The notes: generated by a model from the sequence alone, not told the origin. A stretch of 55,215 nucleotides of DNA from Spirochaetes bacterium ADurb.Bin218 (GCA_002069965.1 MWCI01000017.1:1-55215), one strand, 5' to 3'. Positions 1 to 8,099 are shown, counted from the first letter of the stretch. Made by a program: numbers and translations.

Positions 1-1
1 A

Positions 2-571
2 AGTGGCAGATATGGATTTGAAGAGGCTTCGTATAAATATAGAGACACAACAGCCTCAAATAGCAAAGATATATCTTCCTATCATCTCAATGATGAAGGG
101 CCTTCTATTGTAACTGGTTTAAGCCTTAAGCCTTCCAATGTTTTTTCTGTAAGTTTTACAATTGGTGCATCAACGCCCTATAGCTATAAAACAAAAGAAT
201 GTGATGATGAGAATGTGTCTCTTAATGAGTACGAAAGCACTCACAAGCTTAAATATGGAATGCTGTCAGGAGGAGCTTTTTACTGGAGACCAAATTATAG
301 AGTTTTGATAGGGGCAGGGGTGTCTTTTTTGTCCTTTAAAGAGGAGATAGAAAGTGAAGCAATGCTAACGAAAGGTATTCAGAGGTTTTCTATATTACAG
401 TTTTCTACTGGTATATCTCTGAAGGCGTCAAATGATGCAGAGATTTTTGGAGGGATAAGCTGGAATGATATGAAAGGAGAGATGGAAAACCATAAAACTA
501 ATTTAGATATGAATATAGATCTAAGGGAAAAGAGTTATGATCTATTCTTTGGCTTTGGATCTCAGTATTGA
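2..571 (+). CDS. C-terminal fragment of a probable outer-membrane beta-barrel protein
   Basis: The reading frame is open from the window edge to the TGA at 569-571, so the gene starts upstream of the window. The internal GTG at 215 is not needed as a start. The fragment shows short alternating polar/hydrophobic stretches (for example VSFTIGAS and RVLIGAGVSFLSF), repeated Gly/Tyr/Phe residues, and ends in FFGFGSQY with an aromatic last residue. These are typical of outer-membrane beta-barrels. No family is recognised. It could instead be a soluble beta-rich periplasmic protein. The assignment rests on composition alone. Confidence 0.45.
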   Translation, partial: SGRYGFEEASYKYRDTTASNSKDISSYHLNDEGPSIVTGLSLKPSNVFSVSFTIGASTPYSYKTKECDDENVSLNEYESTHKLKYGMLSGGAFYWRPNYRVLIGAGVSFLSFKEEIESEAMLTKGIQRFSILQFSTGISLKASNDAEIFGGISWNDMKGEMENHKTNLDMNIDLREKSYDLFFGFGSQY

Positions 572-619
572 TTGAAATTTATAAAAAGTATTTTAATTTT
601 GCATAGATAAGGAAATTCT

Positions 620-1534
620 ATGAATTTTTTAACATCTATCATTGAGAAATTTTTTATACTATGGGTTGTAATTTTTTCTCTCTGCGGATTTTTATATCCC
701 GAAGTCTTTAAGCCTCTTGTAAAACACATCCCTCTGTTTCTCGGAATAATAATGTTTGGGATGGGGCTCACATTAACTATTGAGGATTTTGCTGTGGTTT
801 TGCAAAAGCCACGGCCCCTTTTTGCAGGAGTAGCTGCCCAGTTTATAATAATGCCTCTTGTTGCCTTTGTGCTTTGCAAAATCTTTAATCTAAATCCAAT
901 GCTTGCAATAGGTGTAATTCTTGTGGGTACATGTCCTGGAGGAACAGCCTCTAATGTTATAACTTATCTATCAAAGGGGGATGTGGCTTTGTCTGTTGCT
1001 ATGACAACTGCAAGCACATTGCTCTCTCCAATTGCAACCCCAGCCCTAACTTATGTATATGCAGGTAAATGGATACCTGTGCCTGTGCTTTCCATGTTTG
1101 TGTCAATTTTGCAGATTATAATTATCCCTGTGGCACTTGGTCTTGCGTTGAAGATGATTTTTAAAGATAGATTAAATGTTGTGCAGAAATTCTTGCCATC
1201 AGTTTCTGTTATAGCAATTGTCACAATTATTGCAGGCATTACAGCAGCAAATGCCAGCAATCTAAGAGCTATGGCAGTGGTTGCTTTTTCAGTTGTAGCA
1301 TTGCACAATCTCTTTGGTCTTGCTTTTGGATATTTATTTGGCTTTGCTTTAAAGTTTGACAAAAAAGTCAGGAGGACAATTGCCATAGAGGTGGGGATGC
1401 AGAATTCAGGCCTTGCTGTTTCTCTTGCAGTGTTGCACTTTCAATCTGTTGCAGCTGTCCCTGGAGCGATTTTTAGTATCTGGCATAATATCTCCGGTTC
1501 AATACTTGCATGGTGGTGGGGAAGGATAAAGTAG
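620..1534 (+). CDS. Bile acid:sodium symporter (BASS) family transporter
   Basis: This is a 304-residue inner-membrane protein with about nine or ten hydrophobic segments. It has the BASS-family core: an early IMFGMGLTLTIEDF segment (about residues 44-57), the GTCPGGTASNVITYLSKGD region (about 103-121, a substrate/sodium-site loop in the family) and a late EVGMQNSGLAVSLA segment (about 257-270). Family members import organic anions with sodium; bacterial relatives move pantothenate, keto acids or bile acids. The substrate here is unknown. AAGG at 609-612 sits about 7 nt before the ATG. The gene is followed by a bidirectional terminator shared with mtnP. Confidence 0.9.
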   Translation: MNFLTSIIEKFFILWVVIFSLCGFLYPEVFKPLVKHIPLFLGIIMFGMGLTLTIEDFAVVLQKPRPLFAGVAAQFIIMPLVAFVLCKIFNLNPMLAIGVILVGTCPGGTASNVITYLSKGDVALSVAMTTASTLLSPIATPALTYVYAGKWIPVPVLSMFVSILQIIIIPVALGLALKMIFKDRLNVVQKFLPSVSVIAIVTIIAGITAANASNLRAMAVVAFSVVALHNLFGLAFGYLFGFALKFDKKVRRTIAIEVGMQNSGLAVSLAVLHFQSVAAVPGAIFSIWHNISGSILAWWWGRIK

Positions 1535-1538
1535 TTTA

Positions 1539-1570
1539 TTAAAGCGGTGCCAGTTTAGACACCGCTTTAA
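1539..1570. terminator. Bidirectional intrinsic terminator
   Basis: Arms 1539-1549 and 1560-1570 form a perfect 11-bp stem (TTAAAGCGGTG / CACCGCTTTAA) with a 10-nt loop. It lies between the convergent BASS transporter and mtnP. The A/T-rich stem ends supply U-rich tails in both directions. Confidence 0.8.
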
Positions 1571-1579
1571 TCTCTTAAT

Positions 1580-2440
1580 TTAAAAGTAATCAGGGAGTAT
1601 TGCTCTTAGCTTTCTTGTTGTTTCGCTATTCCTAACCTCTGGAGCAGTTATGACTGCATATTTTGCAGCCTCTTTGCATTGGCAGCCTCTTTCTTTGCCC
1701 AGTTCTCTGGCCAGAGCCTTAACTAATTTTTTTGCATTGGCAGAGTTAGTATTCATGTTTTGCACAACCATTTCAACAGTTACATCCTCTTCACTTTCGT
1801 GCCAGCAGTCATAGTCGGTGCTCATACATATAACGGCATAGCACATTTCAGCCTCACGGGCGAGTTTTGCCTCTGGTATTGTGCTCATATTGATTACGCC
1901 AGCTCCCCATGATCTATAGAGATTGCTCTCTGCTCGTGTGGAAAAGGCAGGCCCTTCCATGCAGATGAGTGTTTCACCTGTGTGCATCTTAAGTCCGAGA
2001 TTTTTTGCAATGGGAAGTATCACATCCTGCAGTCTATGGCAAAAGGGATCTGCAAAGCCGACATGAGCTGCAATTCCATCTTCAAAAAAGGTTGATGGTC
2101 GAGCCTTTGTTCTGTCTATTATCTGTGAAGGGAGAACAAAGTCCAGAGGTGCTATCTCTTCTTTTAGGCTTCCTACTGCAGAAAAGGCAACAATCTCTTC
2201 AACGCCAATCATTTTTAATGCTGCAATATTTGCTCGATAATTAAGCTGATGAGGAGGGTATTTGTGACCTCTACCATGTCGTGGCAGAAATGCTGTTACT
2301 GTTCCTTCTATGTCAACAATGTCAATCCTATCTGAAGGCTTCCCCCATGGAGTATCTATATCCACCTGTTCTATGAGTTTTGCCCCTTCGATTTCGTAGA
2401 GACCAGAGCCTCCGATAAAGGCTATCCTTGCTTTTTTCAC
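1580..2440 (-). CDS. mtnP: S-methyl-5'-thioadenosine phosphorylase
   Basis: This enzyme phosphorolyses methylthioadenosine, the by-product of polyamine and homoserine-lactone synthesis, to adenine and methylthioribose-1-phosphate in methionine salvage. It is a PNP/MTAP family protein. The sequence shows the phosphate-site GGSGLYE near the N-terminus, LPRHGRGHKYPPH (about 53-65), the EGPAFSTRAES stretch and the MTAP-type NMSTIPEAKLAREAEMCYA, followed by STDYDCW, which favours MTAP over purine nucleoside phosphorylase. An ATG lies at 2452, but GGAGG falls just after it and 5 nt before an in-frame GTG at 2440. I therefore prefer GTG (286 aa), giving VKKARIAFIGGSGLYE. The longer form has 290 aa. 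No other methionine-salvage gene is adjacent. Confidence 0.9.
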   Translation of the reverse strand: MKKARIAFIGGSGLYEIEGAKLIEQVDIDTPWGKPSDRIDIVDIEGTVTAFLPRHGRGHKYPPHQLNYRANIAALKMIGVEEIVAFSAVGSLKEEIAPLDFVLPSQIIDRTKARPSTFFEDGIAAHVGFADPFCHRLQDVILPIAKNLGLKMHTGETLICMEGPAFSTRAESNLYRSWGAGVINMSTIPEAKLAREAEMCYAVICMSTDYDCWHESEEDVTVEMVVQNMNTNSANAKKLVKALARELGKERGCQCKEAAKYAVITAPEVRNSETTRKLRAILPDYF

Positions 2441-2490
2441 GTATTCCTCCATTTAAGAAATTAGTGTTATTGGCAAAGATAAATTAGCAG

Positions 2491-2525
2491 AAAATAAAAG
2501 GAAAGCACTTTTTTATGTGCCTTCC
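2491..2525 (-). terminator. Intrinsic terminator after the acyl-CoA dehydrogenase
   Basis: On the minus strand a 9-bp stem (GGAAGGCAC / GTGCTTTCC, one G-U pair, arms 2517-2525 and 2500-2508) is followed by TTTTATTTT. It separates the acyl-CoA dehydrogenase at 2554-3801 from mtnP, so mtnP probably has its own promoter. Confidence 0.7.
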
Positions 2526-2553
2526 CTGCTTAAAGTCAAATCTTTATTGGCTT

Positions 2554-3801
2554 TTACTCATAGACCTTTTCTTCTGTTTCAAAGGCAGCCTTTGCATCAA
2601 GTTCAACCTCCCGCGTTTTTTGCTCCTTCATATTTTTTTCATGCTCCTTATACCATTCTGTTTGTATAATGTGCTGCATTATCTCATTTGTGCCAACCCA
2701 TATCATAGAAAGCCTTATGTCTCTGACAATGCGTTCGATCGGGAATACATTTGTGTATCCTATACCTCCCATCACCTGCATACAGTTATTGGCCACCTGC
2801 CATGCTCCCTCTGTGATGAATTTTTTTGCCTGCGAAACCATTCGTCTTATTTTTCCTGCGGAGGCCTTTCCGCTATCTATGGCAAGAGCTGTTGACCAAG
2901 CAACAGATCTCATAGCATCCATCATCATTGCTGAGTCTGCAACCTTAAATCCCACAGCCTGAAAATTCATTATAGGCTGACCAAAGGCTTTACGCCTTGA
3001 GGTATAGGATGTTGCTATCTCCAGAGCAGGCCTTACAGATCCTATGGTCATTGCTGCAGTGCCAAGTCTTTCAGGAATCATATTGGTCATAAAGACCTCA
3101 AAGCCATTGTTTATTCCATTAAGGGCATATCTTTCTGGAACCCTAACCTCATCCAGAATAAGCCTCCCGGCTCCGCCACCACGAACTCCCATAAGTCCGT
3201 AGATATACCTTGTTTCCACACCCTTTGTCCTTGGAACCATAAAGCAACTCATTCTCCTGTGAGGGGGGGCGCCGGGATCTGTTACAGCATAGACCATAAA
3301 CCAGTCAGCACCTTCTGCTCCAACAATGAATCTTTTTTGCCCAGTAATAATCCAATCCTCTCCATCTCTCCTTGCCTTTGTAGTTGCACCAAAAAAGTCA
3401 GAACCCCCCCTTGGTTCAGTTAAGCACTCTGCAGCAAAGGTTTCACCTTTGAGTAAAGGGACGACAATTGCTTGCTTTAATTCCTCAGTACCATATTTAA
3501 CAATGGCCTCGCATACAATATCAGCTCCAACTCCCCAAAGACAGGCCAGAGAGTAGCTTGCAACGCCAATTTCCTCTGCAACAATAACATCCTCACACCA
3601 CCCAAGGCCTCTCCCTCCATATTCAGCAGGTATTCTTATCCCAAGAAGATTTCTCCTTCCACACTCTTTGAGATATTCGCGAGGGAATTGTATTTTTTCT
3701 TCATCCATCTCAAGTATCATTTCCCTTGGCACCCATTTTGTAAATTCCCTTGCCTCGTCTCTTAATTTTATTTGTTCATCAGTCATTGCAAAATCAAACA
3801 T
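2554..3801 (-). CDS. Acyl-CoA dehydrogenase
   Basis: This is a 415-residue FAD-dependent alpha,beta-dehydrogenase of the acyl-CoA dehydrogenase superfamily. Its order is N-terminal helical domain, beta domain with the flavin-site CLTEPRGGSD (about 126-134), and C-terminal helical domain with RRKAFGQPI (about 269-277) and QVMGGIGYT (about 342-350). The usual catalytic glutamate in the YEGTNEI motif is Val369 here (WVGTNEI). Glu244 in IPERLGTAA aligns with the alternative base of isovaleryl-CoA and long-chain dehydrogenases, so it may take that role; this is inferred. The C-terminal tail (KNMKEQKTREVE onward) is charged. GAGAGG lies 5 nt before the ATG. The substrate cannot be told. Confidence 0.88.
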   Translation of the reverse strand: MFDFAMTDEQIKLRDEAREFTKWVPREMILEMDEEKIQFPREYLKECGRRNLLGIRIPAEYGGRGLGWCEDVIVAEEIGVASYSLACLWGVGADIVCEAIVKYGTEELKQAIVVPLLKGETFAAECLTEPRGGSDFFGATTKARRDGEDWIITGQKRFIVGAEGADWFMVYAVTDPGAPPHRRMSCFMVPRTKGVETRYIYGLMGVRGGGAGRLILDEVRVPERYALNGINNGFEVFMTNMIPERLGTAAMTIGSVRPALEIATSYTSRRKAFGQPIMNFQAVGFKVADSAMMMDAMRSVAWSTALAIDSGKASAGKIRRMVSQAKKFITEGAWQVANNCMQVMGGIGYTNVFPIERIVRDIRLSMIWVGTNEIMQHIIQTEWYKEHEKNMKEQKTREVELDAKAAFETEEKVYE

Positions 3802-3819
3802 GGCAGCCTCTCTTATAAA

Positions 3820-3843
3820 ATTAAAGTTAAATTTAACTTTAAT
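3820..3843. promoter_or_regulatory. Perfect 24-bp palindrome over a minus-strand promoter (putative operator)
   Basis: Two 12-nt arms (ATTAAAGTTAAA and its exact complement) meet without a spacer. On the minus strand a perfect -35 TTGACA lies at 3863-3858 and a 4/6 -10 (TAAAGT) at 3841-3836, 16 nt apart. The palindrome therefore covers the -10 and ends about 19 nt before the acyl-CoA dehydrogenase start. This geometry suits a dimeric repressor such as the TetR or GntR (FadR) regulators that control fatty-acid genes. The regulator itself is not in the window. Confidence 0.6.
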
Positions 3844-3936
3844 AAAAACAAATCCTCTGTCAATCCATAAATTATATAGTGGTTATAAAATTTTTGATTT
3901 TATTTTTTACAAAAACTAATAAAATAAAAAAACTAT

Positions 3937-3966
3937 TTGACATTATGCATGTTTTTATATTATATT
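3937..3966 (+). promoter_or_regulatory. Sigma-70-type promoter for the large acyl-CoA dehydrogenase
   Basis: A perfect -35 TTGACA (3937-3942) and a -10 TATATT (3961-3966) are 18 nt apart on the plus strand. They drive transcription towards the ATG at 4081, leaving a leader of about 110 nt. Confidence 0.55.
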
Positions 3967-4080
3967 TTTAAATAAATTCTAAGCAAATCTCTGTTAACTC
4001 AAAAAACATAAAGAATACTAAATCGGACTCAGTAACGTTAAACCTACTCTTTACAAATGAAATTATTTTTGGGGGGACTT

Positions 4081-5952
4081 ATGGGTCTTAACAAGCTTGT
4101 TGATGCAAGAGATCAGCGGTATGTTCTTTTTGAAATGCTTAATATCGATAAACTTTCAGATGAAAAGCATTTTTCTGAGTTTGACAGGGAAACCTACGAA
4201 GCCACACTTGAACTGGCAGAGCAGATTGCAGTTTCTCAGATATATCCGTTCAACATGGAAGCTGATAAAACAGGTGTTAAATATGATCCTGTTACAAAAA
4301 ACGTAAAGGTGCCTGAGCCTTATAAACCTGCAATAGCATCTTTTAATGAGGCTGGTTTTCCTGGATTAGCCTTTTCACCAGAGATTGGCGGAATGGGTAT
4401 GCCATTTATCATGAATATTGCCTGCAATGAGATTTTCAATGCTGCTTCAATTGCATGGAATATGTTTACAATTTTAAGTGGTGGCGCTTTGGGGCTTATA
4501 AAGAATTTTTATTTTGGCCCTGGCAGAGATGTAATAATCGAAAAGATGATTGCTGGAGAGTGGGGCGGCACAATGTGCCTTACAGAACCAGATGCTGGAA
4601 GTGATGTTGGAGCCTTAAAAACAAAGGCAATAAGACAGCCCGATGGGACCTTTAGAATTGTTGGTCAGAAGATATTTATATCTGCAGGGGAGAATGATAT
4701 TTACAAGAATATAATTCATCCTGTTCTTGCTCGTATAGAAGGGGATCCTCCAGGAACAAGGGGAATTTCCATATTCATGGTGCCAAAGTATCATATAAAT
4801 CCTGATGGTTCACTTGGCAAGAAAAACGATGTTGTATGCACAGGGGTTGAGCATAAAATGGGAATTCATGGGTCTCCTACATGTTCCTTAAGCTTCGGGG
4901 ATAATGGTGAGTGTGTGGGATATCTCATGGGCAATGAGCGAGAAGGTATGAAGATTATGTTTCAGATGATGAATGAGGCAAGATTGCAGTGCGCCAATCA
5001 GGCACTTGCTGTCTCAAGCTCTGCTTATCTCCATGCTATAACCTATGCAAAGAACCGCAAGCAGATGCCTCACGTTATGAGACTTCAGGATCCAGGCGCT
5101 CCTTCGGTGGCTATCATTGAGCACCCTGATGTTAAGAGGATGTTGCTATGGATGAAAACTCAGGTTGAGGCCATGAGAATGGTTACTTATCTAACTGCTT
5201 ATAATATTGACATTGCTCATTCAAGAGAAGGTGAAGAGGCAAGGGATGCTCAGGCTCTGGTTGATTTCCTTATTCCTATATGTAAGGCTGGAAATTCAGA
5301 TCTGGCATGGCTTGTTACAGCAGAGGCTATGCAGGTATATGGTGGATATGGATATTGTTCGGACTATCCTGTTGAGCAGCTTGCAAGGGATTCCAAGATT
5401 TTATCTCTTTATGAGGGGACAAATGGAATCCAGTCAATAGATCTCATGACAAGAAAGCTACTGATGAATAGAGAGCAATACAGTTATAATGTTTTTAAAA
5501 GGAGAATCCAAAAGGCAATAGAAGAGGCAAAGGGAGTTGTTGATTACAAGTATATCTCTCCTCTTGTCCGCGGAATAGATAAGATGGATGAGATTATTGA
5601 CTTTTTAATGAAACATCTTGCCTCAGGAAGATTGATGCAGATATTTATAAATGCAACACCTCTTAGAGAAGCTATGACAATGCTTGCTCATGCATGGCTG
5701 CATTTATGGAGCTTAACTGTTGCTACAAAAAAGATGAGGGAGCTTGTTGGCACACTTAAGGGAGAAGAGAGAGATAAATTTTTGCATGAAAACCTTGAGG
5801 CAGCTTTTTATTCTGGGAAGGTTCTGGCCTCTCAATATTATATTGGGGCTTATTTCCATAATTATTTTGGTAAGGCAGAATCAATTCTTGCTGAAGAAAC
5901 AGCTGTAATAAAATCAACAGATGCCATATATACAGGTGCACCTGAAGAATAA
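4081..5952 (+). CDS. Large acyl-CoA dehydrogenase (DmdC-like, with C-terminal extension)
   Basis: This is a 623-residue acyl-CoA dehydrogenase, longer than the usual ~390 aa. After the N-terminal helical region come MCLTEPDAGSDVGALKTKA (FAD/substrate site) and the SAGEND stretch. EGDPPGTRGISIFMVPKY follows, typical of the large class that includes 3-methylmercaptopropionyl-CoA dehydrogenase. The catalytic glutamate of the YEGTNGIQ motif is Glu445. A ~150-residue C-terminal helical domain follows. The frame is open from an ATG at 4057, but a G-run at 4071-4076 lies just before ATG 4081, and MGLNKLVDARD resembles family N-termini, so I chose 4081. It is divergent from the other acyl-CoA dehydrogenase. 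The real substrate, fatty acyl-CoA or otherwise, is unknown. Confidence 0.88.
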   Translation: MGLNKLVDARDQRYVLFEMLNIDKLSDEKHFSEFDRETYEATLELAEQIAVSQIYPFNMEADKTGVKYDPVTKNVKVPEPYKPAIASFNEAGFPGLAFSPEIGGMGMPFIMNIACNEIFNAASIAWNMFTILSGGALGLIKNFYFGPGRDVIIEKMIAGEWGGTMCLTEPDAGSDVGALKTKAIRQPDGTFRIVGQKIFISAGENDIYKNIIHPVLARIEGDPPGTRGISIFMVPKYHINPDGSLGKKNDVVCTGVEHKMGIHGSPTCSLSFGDNGECVGYLMGNEREGMKIMFQMMNEARLQCANQALAVSSSAYLHAITYAKNRKQMPHVMRLQDPGAPSVAIIEHPDVKRMLLWMKTQVEAMRMVTYLTAYNIDIAHSREGEEARDAQALVDFLIPICKAGNSDLAWLVTAEAMQVYGGYGYCSDYPVEQLARDSKILSLYEGTNGIQSIDLMTRKLLMNREQYSYNVFKRRIQKAIEEAKGVVDYKYISPLVRGIDKMDEIIDFLMKHLASGRLMQIFINATPLREAMTMLAHAWLHLWSLTVATKKMRELVGTLKGEERDKFLHENLEAAFYSGKVLASQYYIGAYFHNYFGKAESILAEETAVIKSTDAIYTGAPEE

Positions 5953-5966
5953 GGCCTTAGAGAAAA

Positions 5967-6578
5967 TCATGTTTGAAATAAAAGAAAAGGCTCCGGTAAC
6001 GGGGCTTTTTCTTTAAAATATTTTTTAATTTCTTCCTTGAGCTTCTCCAGAGCCTGGGATCTATTTTGCAATATCTCACACCGTAAAGCAATCAGTTCAA
6101 GGAGTCGCATAGAGTTCAGTTCATCTGGTGAAATTAAAAATCCATCCTTGTTCCTTTGAGCCAATGAGATCAATTCCTTTAGTTCAGAAAAATCAGCTGC
6201 GAGATTTAATATTTCATAAAACTCATTTTCATTGAGAAATATAGTTTTCTTTTGAATTGCTTTTTGGGAAAGACTTTGTTTTATATTGCTAATCAACAGA
6301 GGAGATTTGCACCAGTTTTTTATTGTTCCTGTTTCATGACAGAGGGTGCACTCCCATCTTATTTCATTGGGGACATCTATGATTGTGATTGAGAGTTGGC
6401 CCTGACAGCTATTATTTTGTGAAATGTCACAGCATTTTATATCACCAGTGGTTTTTTTACCCCTTTGGTAGGAAATTGCCTGCAATATGATATTTTCACA
6501 TTTATGTAATAAGAGAGATTCCTCTGAAGAGATATTTTCTCTTTTTTTGTTATTTTTTAAAAAGTCTTCTATGTCCAT
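5967..6578 (-). CDS. Hypothetical Cys-containing protein
   Basis: I do not recognise this protein of 203 residues from ATG 6578. It is soluble, without signal peptide or membrane segment. Cysteines form a possible zinc site: CC near residue 48-49, a further Cys in NNSCQG, then WECTLCHETG (CxxC) and a Cys in IKNWCKS. The C-terminal half is helical, with a charged coiled-coil-like stretch (QALEKLKEEIKKYFKEK) at the end. An in-frame ATG at 6590 lies within a perfect hairpin and has no ribosome-binding site of its own. GGGGA just before ATG 6578 decides the start. It follows the CoA-transferase by about 80 nt on the same strand and may be co-transcribed. Confidence 0.6.
   Translation of the reverse strand: MDIEDFLKNNKKRENISSEESLLLHKCENIILQAISYQRGKKTTGDIKCCDISQNNSCQGQLSITIIDVPNEIRWECTLCHETGTIKNWCKSPLLISNIKQSLSQKAIQKKTIFLNENEFYEILNLAADFSELKELISLAQRNKDGFLISPDELNSMRLLELIALRCEILQNRSQALEKLKEEIKKYFKEKAPLPEPFLLFQT
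5981..6014. terminator. Intrinsic terminator inside the end of the convergent gene
   Basis: A 15-bp stem (arms 5981-5995 and 6000-6014, GTAA loop, two G-U pairs) with an A-rich 5' side and T-rich 3' side lies 28 nt after the acyl-CoA dehydrogenase stop. It lies wholly within the last codons of the minus-strand gene ending at 5967, so the C-terminal peptide (APLPEPFLLF region) is written by a terminator. Confidence 0.7.
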
Positions 6579-6609
6579 AACTATCCCCATGAATGTTATG
6601 GGGATAGTT
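6579..6609 (-). promoter_or_regulatory. Hairpin masking the ribosome-binding site of the 5967-6578 gene
   Basis: Arms 6579-6590 and 6598-6609 form a perfect 12-bp stem with a 7-nt loop. On the minus-strand mRNA the downstream arm contains GGGGA and abuts the AUG at 6578, so the Shine-Dalgarno sequence is base-paired when the hairpin forms. No U-tract follows on either strand, so it does not look like an intrinsic terminator. It could be a translational switch, an RNA-thermometer-like element or a protein-binding hairpin; a DNA operator is an alternative. Confidence 0.55.
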
Positions 6610-6657
6610 TGAGTGGAAATTTGTCATCAAATTTTTTACAAAAAAATCAAAATTTTG

Positions 6658-8019
6658 CTACAGCCATTTTCTCTTTTTTGCCTCAAATGTAAGCTCATCT
6701 CTAAAATCAGGATGGGCAATGCTTATAAGAGCCTTTGCTCTTTGCATTATGCTTTTGTATCTTAGATTTGCCACTCCGTATTCAGTAACAACATATTCAA
6801 CATCGTTTCTTGAGGTTGTTACAACTGTATTTTCAGGGAAGGTTGGCATAATCTTGCTTTGCAGATTGCCATTTTTATCTGTAAAGGTTGAATTTATTGC
6901 CAGAATATTCTTGCCATTTTTTGCGAATTTGGCTCCCCATATAAACTGTACCTGACCTCCTGTACCGCTATACTGCTTGGCGCCTATGGACTCTGAGGCA
7001 ACCTGGCCTGTAAGGTCAATCATAAGTGCATTGTTTATTGCAACAATATCATCGTTTTTTGCAATATTTAATGGGTTATTTATCCAACCGATGAGCTTGA
7101 ATTCAAAGTCTTCGTTGTTTTCCACATAATCATAAAAATCCCTTGTGCCTACACAAAAGCCTGCAACGACCTTTCTTCCTTTCATAAAAGATCGTTTTGA
7201 TCCATCAACAGCTCCACACTCAATTAGCTCTTTCATCGCAGGAGTTGCAACCTCTGAATAAATGGAAAGATTTTTCTTAACATGGAGGTTGTATCCTATG
7301 GCATTGGGGAGTCCTCCAAAGCCCAGCTGCACTGTTGCCCCATCTGGTATCATCTCTGCAATGTAATCTGCCATTTTCTGCTCTGCCTCTGTAATGGGAA
7401 TATTTGGAACTTCAAAAATGGGTTCGTGGTGCTCAATAATTTTATCAACCTCTGAGACGTGTATTTTAAACTCAGGAGCAACAAGTCTTGGCATGTATCT
7501 GTTTACCTCGACTATTACATAATCAGCATTTCGAATAGTCTCAAGGTCCAGAAAGGAGGCAAAGTTAGACCTGCACATAAAACCATTTTCATCCGGGGGA
7601 GTTACTCTTGCAACTGCTATATTTAACTTTGAGGCATGGCAATAATTTGCTGTTTCTCCAAGATGGATCGGCACATACTGGCATACTCCCCAATCCATAC
7701 ATATCCTTTCCATTGGACCAACAAATACTGTTTCAAGATAAAAGCTTTCGTGATTTTCTGGTTTCATGTAGTCAAAGAGAGCCATGGCATATCCCATGCT
7801 TATACCTACATTTTTTATCTGTCCTGCTCGTCTGCTTAATGCCCTTGAAAATTCATAGGGAACACTTGTGCCGCCGCTCATGGCAATTCTATCACCGGAT
7901 TTAATTAAAGCTGCTGCATCCCCAGCGCTGCATAGCTTATCTTCATATTCTTCTTGCCATGAGGTATAATTCTTATGAGTCCTCAATTTTTGGACAACAT
8001 TTCCATGAATTGCATACAT
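6658..8019 (-). CDS. Acetyl-CoA hydrolase/transferase family CoA-transferase
   Basis: This 453-residue protein is of the family that includes 4-hydroxybutyrate, acetate and butyrate CoA-transferases, which move CoA between acyl groups through a glutamyl-CoA intermediate. Visible are the N-terminal IKSGDRIAMSGGTSVP, the AVARVTPPDENGF stretch, QLGFGGLPNAIG (about 231-242), and YSEVATP with candidate catalytic Glu256. DLTGQVASESIGAKQYSGTGGQVQF follows as two adjacent family blocks. AAGGAGG precedes the ATG. It probably acts with the nearby acyl-CoA dehydrogenases in acid or fatty-acyl-CoA metabolism. The substrate pair is not determinable; 4-hydroxybutyrate and acetate transferases are both possible. 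Confidence 0.88.
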   Translation of the reverse strand: MYAIHGNVVQKLRTHKNYTSWQEEYEDKLCSAGDAAALIKSGDRIAMSGGTSVPYEFSRALSRRAGQIKNVGISMGYAMALFDYMKPENHESFYLETVFVGPMERICMDWGVCQYVPIHLGETANYCHASKLNIAVARVTPPDENGFMCRSNFASFLDLETIRNADYVIVEVNRYMPRLVAPEFKIHVSEVDKIIEHHEPIFEVPNIPITEAEQKMADYIAEMIPDGATVQLGFGGLPNAIGYNLHVKKNLSIYSEVATPAMKELIECGAVDGSKRSFMKGRKVVAGFCVGTRDFYDYVENNEDFEFKLIGWINNPLNIAKNDDIVAINNALMIDLTGQVASESIGAKQYSGTGGQVQFIWGAKFAKNGKNILAINSTFTDKNGNLQSKIMPTFPENTVVTTSRNDVEYVVTEYGVANLRYKSIMQRAKALISIAHPDFRDELTFEAKKRKWL

Positions 8020-8056
8020 AAAAATCCTCCTTAAATTTTTCCAATTTCTTAATTAC

Positions 8057-8099
8057 ATTATAGGAGGAAATGATTTTTAGAAAATTCTGATAATCAGAA
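8057..8099 (-). promoter_or_regulatory. CoA-transferase promoter with upstream inverted repeat
   Basis: On the minus strand a perfect -10 TATAAT lies at 8062-8057 with no good -35. A perfect inverted repeat, TTCTGA-TAA-TCAGAA (8085-8099), is centred about 42 nt upstream of the predicted start of transcription, the usual place for a class II activator site. This suggests an activator-dependent promoter. Confidence 0.45.

Noticed and set aside
562-879. Minus-strand ORF opposite the BASS transporter
   Set aside because: It is a shadow of the plus-strand transporter and has no matching features.
2515-2895. Plus-strand ORF opposite the acyl-CoA dehydrogenase
   Set aside because: It is antisense to a well-supported gene and has no family features.
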